19,660 bases of DNA, taken from contig JANPBI010000128.1 in NCBI GenBank assembly GCA_031430315.1, forward strand, positions 1 through 19,660, in the 5' to 3' direction. The notes under the pieces are model-generated. The model ran no database searches and was not told where the DNA came from. It saw nothing but the letters and a program-made list of their open reading frames with translations. Each line of letters begins with the position of its first letter. The stretch's first letter is position 1. Below, in pieces: positions 1 to 6,547 of this stretch. This stretch comes from JAJNPS01 sp031430315 (lineage in GTDB: Bacteria > Pseudomonadota > Alphaproteobacteria > Rhodobacterales > Rhodobacteraceae). A program made the translations under genes and the position numbers.

Positions 1-33
1 GTAGACGCGATGTAGACGTGATATAGACGCCAA
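1..33. repeat. 11-bp tandem repeat, about three copies, cut by window edge
   Basis: Three consecutive 11-base units are visible: GTAGACGCGAT (1-11), GTAGACGTGAT (12-22) and ATAGACGCCAA (23-33). They share the core TAGACG and differ at one to four positions. The array may continue left of the window. It lies just beyond the end of the Ada-like gene. The function is unknown: it could be a regulatory array or a degenerate coding repeat of a neighbouring gene. Confidence 0.6.
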
Positions 34-53
34 TCCCCGCTCAATTCCGCCCA

Positions 54-299
54 TTAACCCAGCGTCCCCAACGGCTTGCCCGCCCCACACCTCAAACACC
101 GCCGGAACCCCAAAGCCAGCGCGGCATCCACCCCCGCAAACCACCGCACGTTCCCGCGGAGCGGCGTCCGCGCCGGGCAACCGGGGCGGCACACGATCCC
201 CGTCGTCACCACGCCGTACACTCCGAGGCTCACCTCTCGCCCCACCAGCGCCGCCCATTCGGTGTCACTTAACTCCCGGCCCGTTGTCCGAAGACCCAT
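54..299 (-). CDS. Stand-alone Ada-type metal-binding domain protein (81 aa)
   Basis: The small protein matches the N-terminal zinc domain of Ada, which in Ada repairs methylphosphotriesters in DNA by transferring the methyl group to a cysteine. The four zinc ligands are C37, C41, C68 and C71, in the motifs TTGIVCRPGCPAR and GFRRCLRC. The spacing equals C38/C42/C69/C72 of E. coli Ada. The AraC-type HTH and the O6-alkylguanine transferase domains that follow in Ada are absent, because the gene stops ten residues after the last ligand. The start lies inside the 3' end of the upstream DMT transporter gene (31-bp overlap). A good Shine-Dalgarno (GGGAGG) sits about nine bases before the ATG within that gene, so the pair is probably co-transcribed and coupled. 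Domain identity is secure. Whether it repairs DNA, senses methylation or only binds zinc is not shown. Confidence 0.85.
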   Translation of the reverse strand: MGLRTTGRELSDTEWAALVGREVSLGVYGVVTTGIVCRPGCPARTPLRGNVRWFAGVDAALALGFRRCLRCGAGKPLGTLG

Positions 300-1165
300 C
301 GCCCCACCCTCCCATCAATCGCCACCAATCCCAAAGCGATCAGCCCGAACCCCGCCAGATGCTGTGGCAACAAATGCTCGCCCAGAAACGCCCAGCCCAA
401 AGCCGTCGCCGAAACCGGGATCAGGAATGTCACCAGCGACAGGTTCGTGGCCCCCGCCGTCGACAGCAGCCGGAAATAGAGAAAATAGGCCAGCACGGTC
501 GACAGCGCCGCGATCCCCAGGACCGCGCCCGCAACTTGCGCGCCCGGCCAGGCAATCGTCCAGGGCGCATCCACCACCAGCCAGACCGGCAGGATCAACA
601 CGCTCGACGCCATCACCTGCCCAAAGGCCGTCGTCAGCGGTGCCACCCCCATCGCCTTGAACCGCCGCCCCCAAACCCCTGCAAACGCATAGGAAATTGC
701 CGCCGCAAGGCAGGCGAGCTTGGCCAGACCTGCCCCCGAAAACTCCGCCCCCGCCATCATGACGACGACCCCGCCGAACCCGAAAGCAAGGCCCAGCGCC
801 TTGGTCCGCGTGATCCGCTCATCCCGGGTCGCCAGATGCGCGACGATCACGGTAAACAACGGCGTCGTCGCGTTCAAAACCGAGGCCAGCGCCCCGGTAA
901 TCTGCCCCTGCGCCAGCGCAAACAGCGTGAAGGGCACGGCGTTGTTCAAAAATCCCATCACCAGCAGGGCGGGCCAGACAGCGCGGTCGGGGAACGCCAA
1001 TCCCATGACCCGCAAGGCCACCGCCAGTATCCCCGCCGCCAGCGCCACCCGCAGCCAGACCACGGTCAGCACCGGCAGTCCCTGCAACGCCACCTCGACG
1101 AAAAAGAACGACCCACCCCAAAGCAGGGACAAAAGGATCAGGCGTAACCAGTCACTGCGCTGCAT
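269..1165 (-). CDS. EamA/DMT-family inner-membrane exporter
   Basis: This 298-residue, highly hydrophobic protein has two repeated EamA halves, the usual layout of ten-helix drug/metabolite transporters. The first half begins with the family signature LLWGGSFFFVEVAL near residues 14-27. It continues through a helix pair ending around NNAVPFTLFALAQGQ and LNATTPLF, both typical of EamA. The second half starts near residue 150 and ends with the family-like segment FLGEHLLPQHLAGFGLIALG. The ATG at 1165 is preceded by a purine-rich ribosome site (AGGGGG). Its 3' end overlaps the Ada-like gene by 31 bp. Substrates of this family cannot be read from sequence; amino acids or other small metabolites are usual. 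The DUF2147 gene lies upstream on the same strand, about 70 bp away. Confidence 0.88.
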   Translation of the reverse strand: MQRSDWLRLILLSLLWGGSFFFVEVALQGLPVLTVVWLRVALAAGILAVALRVMGLAFPDRAVWPALLVMGFLNNAVPFTLFALAQGQITGALASVLNATTPLFTVIVAHLATRDERITRTKALGLAFGFGGVVVMMAGAEFSGAGLAKLACLAAAISYAFAGVWGRRFKAMGVAPLTTAFGQVMASSVLILPVWLVVDAPWTIAWPGAQVAGAVLGIAALSTVLAYFLYFRLLSTAGATNLSLVTFLIPVSATALGWAFLGEHLLPQHLAGFGLIALGLVAIDGRVGRWVFGQRAGS

Positions 1166-1235
1166 CAGGCCCCCTTTGGTTGGAGGCCTTGCTAGCCCAG
1201 CCGAGAGGCGCGCACGACCCGTTCCTTGCGGTTTA

Positions 1236-1619
1236 CTAGACCCGCGTCCAGGTTTGCTTTTTGCAGATCAGGCCCCCGGCGACGCAGCCCGCCAGTTTCA
1301 TGGTATCGCCGTTCAGCTCTATCCCGCCGACATAGATCTTGTTGTTGGACGGGCGCCAGACCTTGCCGTCATAGGTGCCGTCCCCGGCGGGAACCATGTC
1401 GATTACGATCTGCTTTCCAACGTTCTCGGACGCGAACGGGGCACCGTCCTTGAAGCTTTGCGTGATGACCCCGCAGAAAGCCGGGCCGCAGGGCGCGATG
1501 GTGACATGAGCATAGGCGCCATCGTCTTCCTGGGTCTGCCAGACGCCCTCGACGGCATCCCCGGCAAAGGCGGCGCCGGTAGTCACGGCAAAAATGGCGG
1601 CAAGAATGGTACGGTTCAT
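1236..1619 (-). CDS. Secreted DUF2147 family protein
   Basis: A 127-residue protein starts with a classical Sec signal peptide (MNRTILAAIFAVTTGAAFAG, probable cleavage after AFA near residue 19). The mature part matches DUF2147: GVWQTQEDDGAYAHVTIAPC at the start, a central WRPSNNKIYVGGIELNGD and an ending CKKQTWTRV. Four cysteines (C44, C49, C112, C119) could form disulphides in the periplasm. The start codon at 1619 follows a strong polypurine ribosome site (GGGGGGGAGGGA). The gene is divergent from hisA with 135 bp between the starts. The family has no established biochemical role; a small lipocalin-like beta-barrel fold is the usual prediction. A role in histidine synthesis is not implied by adjacency alone. 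Confidence 0.85.
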   Translation of the reverse strand: MNRTILAAIFAVTTGAAFAGDAVEGVWQTQEDDGAYAHVTIAPCGPAFCGVITQSFKDGAPFASENVGKQIVIDMVPAGDGTYDGKVWRPSNNKIYVGGIELNGDTMKLAGCVAGGLICKKQTWTRV

Positions 1620-1754
1620 TTCGGTCCCTCCCCCCCAAAGGTGATGGGGCATTTGCGAGGCGTTGGCGCACCAAGGCAAGCATGACGTCGGGTCGCCCCC
1701 CCCTTGGCAAGCTCGCGCGCGCATGCCAAACCCGCGCCAAACCGGGAGACCGCG

Positions 1755-2474
1755 ATGATCCTTTACCCCGCCATCGACCTGAAGGACGGCCAATGCGTGC
1801 GCCTCTTGCGCGGCGAGATGGAGGCGGCGACCGTCTTTGGCGACGACCCGGCGGCGCAGGCGGCCAAGTTCGAGGCGGCGGGCTGCGCATGGCTGCATCT
1901 GGTCGACCTCAACGGCGCCTTTGCGGGCCAGCCAGTTAATGCTGCGGCGGTGGAAGCGATCCTTGCCCGTGTCACCGTGCCCTGTCAGCTCGGCGGCGGC
2001 ATCCGCGACATGGCGACGATCGAGATGTGGCTGGCGAAGGGCCTGGCGCGGGTCATCCTCGGGACAGTGGCGGTGGAAAACCCCGACCTCGTGCGGCAAG
2101 CCGCGCGCGCCTTTCCGGACCAGGTGGCGGTCGGCATCGACGCCCGCATGGGGATGGTCGCGACCAAGGGCTGGGCCACGGAAACCGACGTGCAGGCGAC
2201 CGATCTTGCAAAATGTTTCGAGGATGCCGGGGTGGCCACGATCATCTACACCGACATCGACCGAGACGGCGCCATGCAAGGGCCGAACATCGGCGCGACC
2301 GAGGCCCTCGCGCGTGCCGTCACCATCCCCGTGATCGCATCGGGCGGCGTGTCGTCCATGGCCGACCTGATCGCGCTCCGCGATACCGGTGTCATCGCGG
2401 GTGCAATCTCGGGCCGCGCCCTCTATGACGGGGCGATTGACCTTTCCCTAGCCATCGCCGCCCTCAAAGCCTGA
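1755..2474 (+). CDS. hisA: HisA, ProFAR isomerase
   Basis: HisA isomerises N'-[(5-phosphoribosyl)formimino]-AICAR ribonucleotide (ProFAR) to the ribulosyl form, an Amadori rearrangement in histidine biosynthesis, in the cytoplasm. The 239-residue product is full length for the family and is a (beta/alpha)8 barrel. The catalytic acids are visible: D8 in AIDLKDGQ and D129 in VGIDAR. Phosphate-binding glycine loops are CQLGGGIRD near 77-85 and VIASGGVSS near 195-203. The ATG at 1755 follows GGGAG seven bases upstream. Earlier in-frame starts lack this signal. It is followed by a 95-bp spacer with hairpins and then hisF, so it belongs with the his block but may be partly uncoupled from it. Confidence 0.97.
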   Translation: MILYPAIDLKDGQCVRLLRGEMEAATVFGDDPAAQAAKFEAAGCAWLHLVDLNGAFAGQPVNAAAVEAILARVTVPCQLGGGIRDMATIEMWLAKGLARVILGTVAVENPDLVRQAARAFPDQVAVGIDARMGMVATKGWATETDVQATDLAKCFEDAGVATIIYTDIDRDGAMQGPNIGATEALARAVTIPVIASGGVSSMADLIALRDTGVIAGAISGRALYDGAIDLSLAIAALKA

Positions 2475-2483
2475 ATTCACCTT

Positions 2484-2538
2484 TTCTCAAATATCCCGGG
2501 GACGGCGCGCGAAGCGCGTCGGGGGCAGCGCCCCTTTT
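2484..2538 (+). repeat. Double-hairpin intergenic element between hisA and hisF (terminator-like)
   Basis: After a short TTTTCTCAAATA box (2483-2494) come two adjacent hairpins. The first, at 2504-2520, has a 7-bp stem with one G-T pair closing on a GAA loop. The second, at 2522-2534, is GGGGC-AGC-GCCCC followed directly by TTTT (2535-2538), which resembles an intrinsic terminator for plus-strand transcripts. Elements of this form (AAATA-CCCGGGG box plus GC-rich hairpins) recur after genes in many Rhodobacteraceae, from general knowledge. No second copy was noticed in this window. Confidence 0.55.
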
Positions 2539-2569
2539 CCTTGCGCCCCACCCGCGCTAGGGTCGCGCC

Positions 2570-3331
2570 ATGCTCAAAACCCGCATCATCCCCTGCCTCG
2601 ATGTCGCCGATGGCCGTGTGGTCAAGGGCGTGAACTTCGTCGACCTGATCGACGCGGGCGACCCGGTCGCGGCGGCGCGCGCTTATGATGCAGCGGGCGC
2701 GGATGAGCTCTGTTTTCTCGACATAATGGCGACCGAGGAGAACCGCGGTACGATGTTCGATCTGGTCACACGGACGGCCGAGGCGTGCTTCATGCCATTG
2801 ACGGTTGGCGGCGGGGTCAGGACGCATCACGATGTGCGTGCGCTGCTGCTGGCAGGCGCGGACAAGGTCAGCTTCAATTCTGCCGCTGTCGCCAATCCCG
2901 ATGTCGTGGCCGAAGCCGCCGATCGGTTCGGGTCGCAATGCATCGTCGTGGCCATCGACGCCAAGACCGTCAGCCCTGGCAAGTGGGAGATTTTCACCCA
3001 TGGCGGGCGGCGGGCGACAGGCATTGACGCGGTGGAATTTGCCCGGACAGTCGCGGCGAAAGGGGCCGGAGAGATCTTGCTGACCTCGATGGACCGCGAC
3101 GGCACCAGGGCGGGCTTCAACATCCCTCTCACGCGCGCCGTGGCAGATGCCGTCAGCGTCCCGGTTATTGCATCGGGCGGCGTCGGCACGCTGGATCACC
3201 TCGTCGAAGGTGTTACCGAAGGCCATGCCAGCGCCGTCCTCGCCGCATCGATCTTTCACTTCGGCACATTCACCATCGGCGAGGCCAAATCCCACATGGC
3301 CGCAGCCGGCATTCCGATGAGGCTGTCATGA
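2570..3331 (+). CDS. hisF: HisF, cyclase subunit of imidazole glycerol phosphate synthase
   Basis: HisF closes the imidazole ring, using ammonia delivered by the glutaminase HisH, and yields imidazole glycerol phosphate and AICAR. The 253-residue barrel has both catalytic aspartates at the canonical positions: D11 in IIPCLDVADG and D130 in VVAIDAK. Phosphate loops TVGGGVR (78-84) and VIASGGVG are intact. The start at 2570 is in the usual family context (MLKTRIIPCLD). The upstream TAGGGT (2558-2563) could be a -10 element, or its AGGG a ribosome site seven bases from the ATG. The gene overlaps hisE by four bases. HisH is not in the window. Confidence 0.97.
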   Translation: MLKTRIIPCLDVADGRVVKGVNFVDLIDAGDPVAAARAYDAAGADELCFLDIMATEENRGTMFDLVTRTAEACFMPLTVGGGVRTHHDVRALLLAGADKVSFNSAAVANPDVVAEAADRFGSQCIVVAIDAKTVSPGKWEIFTHGGRRATGIDAVEFARTVAAKGAGEILLTSMDRDGTRAGFNIPLTRAVADAVSVPVIASGGVGTLDHLVEGVTEGHASAVLAASIFHFGTFTIGEAKSHMAAAGIPMRLS

Positions 3332-3636
3332 ACGCACTTGACCGCCTTGCCGCCACCATCGCCGCCCGCAAAGGGGCCGATCCCGAAGCCAGCTGGACCG
3401 CCAAACTGCTGGCAAAGGGCCCCGAGAAATGCGCCGAGAAATTCGGGGAAGAGGCGGTAGAGGCGATCATCGAGGCGGTCAAGGGCGACCGCGGCCGCCT
3501 GACGGCAGAGGCGGCGGATGTTGTCTATCACTTGCTGGTCATGCTGGCCGCGCGGGACCTGACGCTGGCCGATGTGCTGGCGGAACTGGAACGGCGCGAG
3601 GGCATGTCAGGACTGACCGAAAAAGCCGCAAGGTAA
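3328..3636 (+). CDS. hisE: HisE, phosphoribosyl-ATP pyrophosphatase
   Basis: HisE hydrolyses phosphoribosyl-ATP to phosphoribosyl-AMP and pyrophosphate, the second step of histidine synthesis. The 102-residue product is the monofunctional form, not fused to HisI. The all-alpha MazG-like fold is shown by the metal-binding motif EKCAEKFGEEAVEAIIEAVK and the helix EAADVVYHLLVML that follows. The ATG overlaps the TGA of hisF (ATGA), which indicates translational coupling. The gene ends 26 bp before the convergent CoA-binding protein gene. Confidence 0.96.
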   Translation: MNALDRLAATIAARKGADPEASWTAKLLAKGPEKCAEKFGEEAVEAIIEAVKGDRGRLTAEAADVVYHLLVMLAARDLTLADVLAELERREGMSGLTEKAAR

Positions 3637-3662
3637 GGCAAAAATCTTCGAACGAATCTGGC

Positions 3663-4070
3663 CTACAACCCCAGTCGCGGAATTTCGATCGCGGGACACC
3701 GGTCCATCACAACCCGCAGGCCCGCCGCACGCGCCCGCATTGCAGCCGCCTCATCAACCACACCCAATTGCATCCAGACGACCTTTGCGCCGACAGCAAT
3801 CGCCTGATCCACGACCGCCCCCGCCTCGTCGCTGCGACGAAAGATGTCGACCATGTCGACCGGCCCGGCCTCGGCCAACGTTGCCCGAACGGTTTGGCCC
3901 AAGGCCGCCTGGCCCGTCTGCCCGGGATTGACCGGAATAACCCGGTAACCGCGCGCGGCAAGATAGGCCGCAACACCGTGGCTGGGCCGATCCTGCTTGG
4001 GCGACCAGCCGACAACGGCAATGCTGCGCACGGATGTCAGGATATCGCGGATTTCGGCGTCAGTTGTCAT
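3663..4070 (-). CDS. YccU-type CoA-binding protein
   Basis: The 135-residue product is a single Rossmann-like CoA-binding domain (CoA_binding_2, the YccU type). It resembles the N-terminal CoA domain of succinyl-CoA synthetase alpha. The glycine-rich nucleotide motif is IAVVGWSPKQDRPSHGVAAYL at residues 18-37. GYRVIPVNPG follows at 41-50, and VVWMQLGVVDEAAA and VVMDRCP lie near the C terminus, all standard for the family. The cellular role is not established. The ATG at 4070 has only a weak ribosome site (TAGG). A strong hairpin with a U-tract on the same strand ends about 20 bases upstream, so expression probably relies on read-through or on a promoter that is not obvious. Confidence 0.88.
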   Translation of the reverse strand: MTTDAEIRDILTSVRSIAVVGWSPKQDRPSHGVAAYLAARGYRVIPVNPGQTGQAALGQTVRATLAEAGPVDMVDIFRRSDEAGAVVDQAIAVGAKVVWMQLGVVDEAAAMRARAAGLRVVMDRCPAIEIPRLGL

Positions 4071-4087
4071 TTGGCCAGCCTACCCAC

Positions 4088-4119
4088 AAAAAGGCGCCCG
4101 GACCAGTCGGCCGGGCGCC
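4088..4119 (-). terminator. Intrinsic terminator downstream of rlmB
   Basis: A perfect 9-bp inverted repeat, GGCGCCCGG (4093-4101) and CCGGGCGCC (4111-4119), encloses a 9-base loop. Read on the minus strand, the stem is followed by five thymines (4092-4088), the form of an intrinsic terminator. It lies about 110 bp after the rlmB stop and just before the start of the CoA-binding protein gene. Confidence 0.75.
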
Positions 4120-4228
4120 AGTCACGGAACGAGGGACAGTGAAGAGAAGAACGGAGTTCCGGCCCGCTCCTCTAAAACTGATATAGGAACGCCATTGCAC
4201 CATTCCACCGACCTTCCCACAAACGTGA

Positions 4229-5053
4229 TCATTGCGCGCTGCCACCGCCCTTTATCGGACTGTCTTGGCGTGATGCAGCTGCATACAGCCCGACAGCGGC
4301 GGCGTTTGACACGTTCAGCGAGCCAAACGCCCCATACGCCGGAATACGCGCCACCAGATCGCAGGTCTCGCGCGTCTTGTCGCGCAATCCGGGGCCTTCC
4401 GCGCCAAGCACCAACCCGATGGCCCGTGGCCCGACCGATGCCATGGCATCGGACAGATCGACCGTCCCGTCACCATCCAAACCGATCAGAACATAGCCCA
4501 TGGTTTTCAGATCGACCATCGCATCGGACAGGTTGGTAACCCGCAAATAGGGCTGCCGTTCCAGCGCACCGCTTGCCGTTTTGGCCAGCGCTCCGGTTTC
4601 CGGCGCGGAATGATGGCGCGGCGCGATCACGGCCCGCGCGCCGAACACCTCGGCAGACCGGAGCACCGCGCCGACATTGTGCGGGTCCGTCACGCGGTCC
4701 AGAAGAACGACCAGCGGCTGACCAGCGCCTGAAACGCAGACGTCTTCCAGGCTGCCCCAGTTCAGCGCCCGCACCTCAAGCGCGGCCCCCTGATGTACCG
4801 ATCCCGGGTCAATCGGCACGGAAAAACTGCGCGGGTCCACCACGTCGGGCGCAAGGCCCGATGCCGCTACCGCCGCTTCCAGCTTGTCCAGCGCATTCTT
4901 GGTGACGACCAGCCGCAGCTTTTCCCGGGCTGGGTTCAACAAGGCATCCCGCACCGCATGCAATCCGAACAGCCACACCGTTTCGCGCGCCTCGGCCCGG
5001 CGGTTGCGTTCCTTGTCCACCACCCAATCGGGCTTTTTCGATCCTGGTTTCAT
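4229..5053 (-). CDS. rlmB: TrmH-family 23S rRNA (guanosine-2'-O-)-methyltransferase, RlmB type
   Basis: The enzyme transfers a methyl group from SAM to the 2'-O of a 23S rRNA guanosine (G2251 in E. coli for RlmB). The 274-residue product has a short basic N-terminal tail (GSKKPDWVVDKERNRRAEAR), an L30e-like substrate-binding domain (about 25-105, with LFGLHAVRDAL and VHQGAALEV) and a SPOUT knot domain. The knot motifs are NVGAVLRSAEVFGA (126-139), GLVLGAEGPGL (213-223) and IPAYGAFGSLNVSNAAAV (237-254). The start at 5053 is chosen because AGGA lies five bases upstream. A longer reading to 5125 lacks family similarity and a ribosome site. Closely related TrmH enzymes cannot be fully excluded. 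Confidence 0.92.
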   Translation of the reverse strand: MKPGSKKPDWVVDKERNRRAEARETVWLFGLHAVRDALLNPAREKLRLVVTKNALDKLEAAVAASGLAPDVVDPRSFSVPIDPGSVHQGAALEVRALNWGSLEDVCVSGAGQPLVVLLDRVTDPHNVGAVLRSAEVFGARAVIAPRHHSAPETGALAKTASGALERQPYLRVTNLSDAMVDLKTMGYVLIGLDGDGTVDLSDAMASVGPRAIGLVLGAEGPGLRDKTRETCDLVARIPAYGAFGSLNVSNAAAVGLYAAASRQDSPIKGGGSAQ

Positions 5054-5149
5054 TGGTCCTGGTGCCTTGCCATTTTCGCCCGCGACAATGCGCGCCGCTT
5101 GTCGCAAAGGGCAACCCCAAACCACCCCCTTGCACTACGCCTTTCATGC

Positions 5150-5177
5150 TTGACGCCCCCGGCCCCCTTGATTAGAC
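5150..5177 (+). promoter_or_regulatory. Candidate promoter of tRNA-Tyr
   Basis: TTGACG (5150-5155) is a good -35 match, and TTAGAC (5172-5177) is a plausible -10 of the TAGAC type, with a 16-bp spacer. The predicted start falls a few bases before the mature tRNA 5' end at 5189. Confidence 0.55.
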
Positions 5178-5188
5178 CCACGCGCGGC

Positions 5189-5272
5189 GGGCGACGAGCT
5201 GCAAGGTGCGGCAGGGGACTGTAACTCCCCCGGGGCGACCCACGCCTGGTTCGATTCCAGGGTCGCCCACCA
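5189..5272 (+). tRNA. tRNA-Tyr, anticodon GTA
   Basis: A complete cloverleaf can be drawn. The acceptor stem GGGCGAC (5189-5195) pairs perfectly with GTCGCCC (5262-5268), followed by discriminator A and an encoded CCA (5270-5272). The anticodon stem GGGGA/TCCCC holds the loop CTGTAAC with anticodon GTA at 5221-5223. The variable arm (5231-5244) has a GGG/CCC stem on a GCGA tetraloop, the long-arm class expected for bacterial tRNA-Tyr. The T stem CCTGG/CCAGG carries loop TTCGATT. Oddities are G at position 8, C at 14 and G at 21, where U8, A14 and A21 are near universal, and C at position 38. Confidence 0.93.
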
Positions 5273-5309
5273 TGTTCAGGCCTTTGCTGTCGGCATGGTG
5301 ATACAACCG

Positions 5310-5336
5310 CCGTGAAAATCCCCCCTTCACGGAAAA
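5310..5336 (+). terminator. Hairpin downstream of tRNA-Tyr, possible terminator
   Basis: CCGTGAA (5310-5316) and TTCACGG (5326-5332) form a perfect 7-bp stem with a 9-base C-rich loop, followed by AAAATTT. It lies about 40 bases after the tRNA CCA end. The T-run is weak, so it may be an inefficient terminator or a processing signal. Confidence 0.4.
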
Positions 5337-5366
5337 TTTACCGCGCCAAGCCTGCGGTTATGGCAA

Positions 5367-5383
5367 TGTTAAACATATTAACA
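5367..5383. promoter_or_regulatory. Perfect AT-rich inverted repeat before the phosphatase-fold gene
   Basis: TGTTAA-ACATA-TTAACA is a perfect 6-bp inverted repeat with a 5-base spacer in otherwise GC-rich DNA. It ends five bases before the ribosome site (GGGAGGA at 5388-5394). Size and position fit an operator or a -10 region under repressor control. The regulator is unknown. Confidence 0.4.
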
Positions 5384-5398
5384 CTTTGGGAGGATGCC

Positions 5399-6547
5399 AT
5401 GGATCGCCGCAGCTTTACCCTCGGACTGGCGGCGGGTTTAGCCGCCACTGGCCTTCCGAACATCCTTAAGGCCGCGCCCGCCTATAGCGGCCCGAATGTC
5501 GTCCTCGTACGTTTTGGCGGCGGAGTGAGACGGGCAGAAACCATCGACGAGGCGGCGACCTGGGCCCCCTATTTGCGACAGGTTCTGGCCAAGCGGGGCA
5601 CCTTTATCCCCGATCTCCGCATCGACAAGCTGGAGGGCGTGAACACGAGCCACGCCGAAGGCACGCTGAACCTGCTTACTGGTCGCTACCTTGCCTACCG
5701 CGATCTTAGCACCGAATTTCTGTCTGACCGGCTGGAGCCGACGGAACCCACCCTGTTCGAATACCTGCGCCGTCAGTTTGACCTGGCCTCGCACGAGGTT
5801 CTTTTGGTCAATGGCGAGGACCGTCCGCAGGAAGAGTTTTTCACCTTTGGCGTCAATGACCATTACGGGATCGACTTTCGGTCCGAAATGCTCAGCCTTC
5901 ACCGCTACAAACTATACCGGACGCGCATGGCGCTGGCCGAGGGTGGAATGACCGACGAGGCACGCGCCCGTATCGAAGAGGAACGGGCTGGCTTGCTCAA
6001 GGTTGATCCGCGCGGCGCCACCCCGGAACCCAGCCCTCAGGTCGAGGCGTTCTGGGCACGCTGGCGGGCTTCCTTTGGCGATGATGGGTTGCGCAATCCG
6101 CGCGGCGACCGGCTGCTGACGGAACTGTCGGTGCGTGCGATGGCGGAACTGAAGCCCCGGTTCCTGATGGTGAACTATCAAGACCCGGACTACGTCCATT
6201 GGGGCAACCCGACCCATTACACCCGGGCCATCGCAATCATCGACGAAGGATTACAGCGGCTGGTCTCCACCGCCGATGCGGACCCTTTCTACCGCGACAA
6301 CACGATATTCGTGATCACCCCTGATTGCGGGCGCGATGCGAACCCCTTGGCCGAGGTGCCGTTCCAGCACCATTTCAACTCACGTTCTGCGCATGAAACA
6401 TGGGCCGTGATCTTCGGTCCCGGCATCACGCGGGGGACCATCAACAAGCCTATCGATCAATCCGCCATCGCCCCCAGCATTGCCGCCATGATGGGCTTTG
6501 CCGCCGATCGCGCCGAGGGTAGCGCTATTGAAGGGATGTTCGCATGA
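5399..6547 (+). CDS. Tat-exported alkaline phosphatase/sulfatase-fold protein, variant active site
   Basis: The 382-residue product starts with a twin-arginine signal (MDRRSFTLGLAAGLAATGLP, cleavage probably after KAAPA near residue 28), so it should be exported folded to the periplasm. The remainder resembles the alkaline phosphatase/sulfatase superfamily. The signs are VLVRFGGGVRRAET near 35-48, SHAEGTLNLLTGRY at 84-97, a metal-site block DPDYVHWGNPTHYTRAI (262-278) followed by DEGLQRL, then TIFVITPDCGRD (302-313) and a histidine cluster HHFNSRSAHETW (324-335) before IFGPGI. The usual Asp-Gly of the first motif reads Gly-Gly, and the usual Asp-His of the later motif reads D309-C310, so metal binding may differ. 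The start at 5399 is supported by GGGAGGA. A longer frame from 5312 lacks such a site. The gene overlaps the next one by four bases. The substrate is unknown. Confidence 0.7.
   Translation: MDRRSFTLGLAAGLAATGLPNILKAAPAYSGPNVVLVRFGGGVRRAETIDEAATWAPYLRQVLAKRGTFIPDLRIDKLEGVNTSHAEGTLNLLTGRYLAYRDLSTEFLSDRLEPTEPTLFEYLRRQFDLASHEVLLVNGEDRPQEEFFTFGVNDHYGIDFRSEMLSLHRYKLYRTRMALAEGGMTDEARARIEEERAGLLKVDPRGATPEPSPQVEAFWARWRASFGDDGLRNPRGDRLLTELSVRAMAELKPRFLMVNYQDPDYVHWGNPTHYTRAIAIIDEGLQRLVSTADADPFYRDNTIFVITPDCGRDANPLAEVPFQHHFNSRSAHETWAVIFGPGITRGTINKPIDQSAIAPSIAAMMGFAADRAEGSAIEGMFA

Noticed and set aside
1..33. CRISPR array
   Set aside because: The units are 11 bp, contiguous and without spacers, so this is a simple tandem repeat.
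284..1147. Plus-strand open frame (287 codons) opposite the DMT transporter
   Set aside because: Arg/Gln/Pro/His-rich shadow of hydrophobic coding sequence, with no motif.
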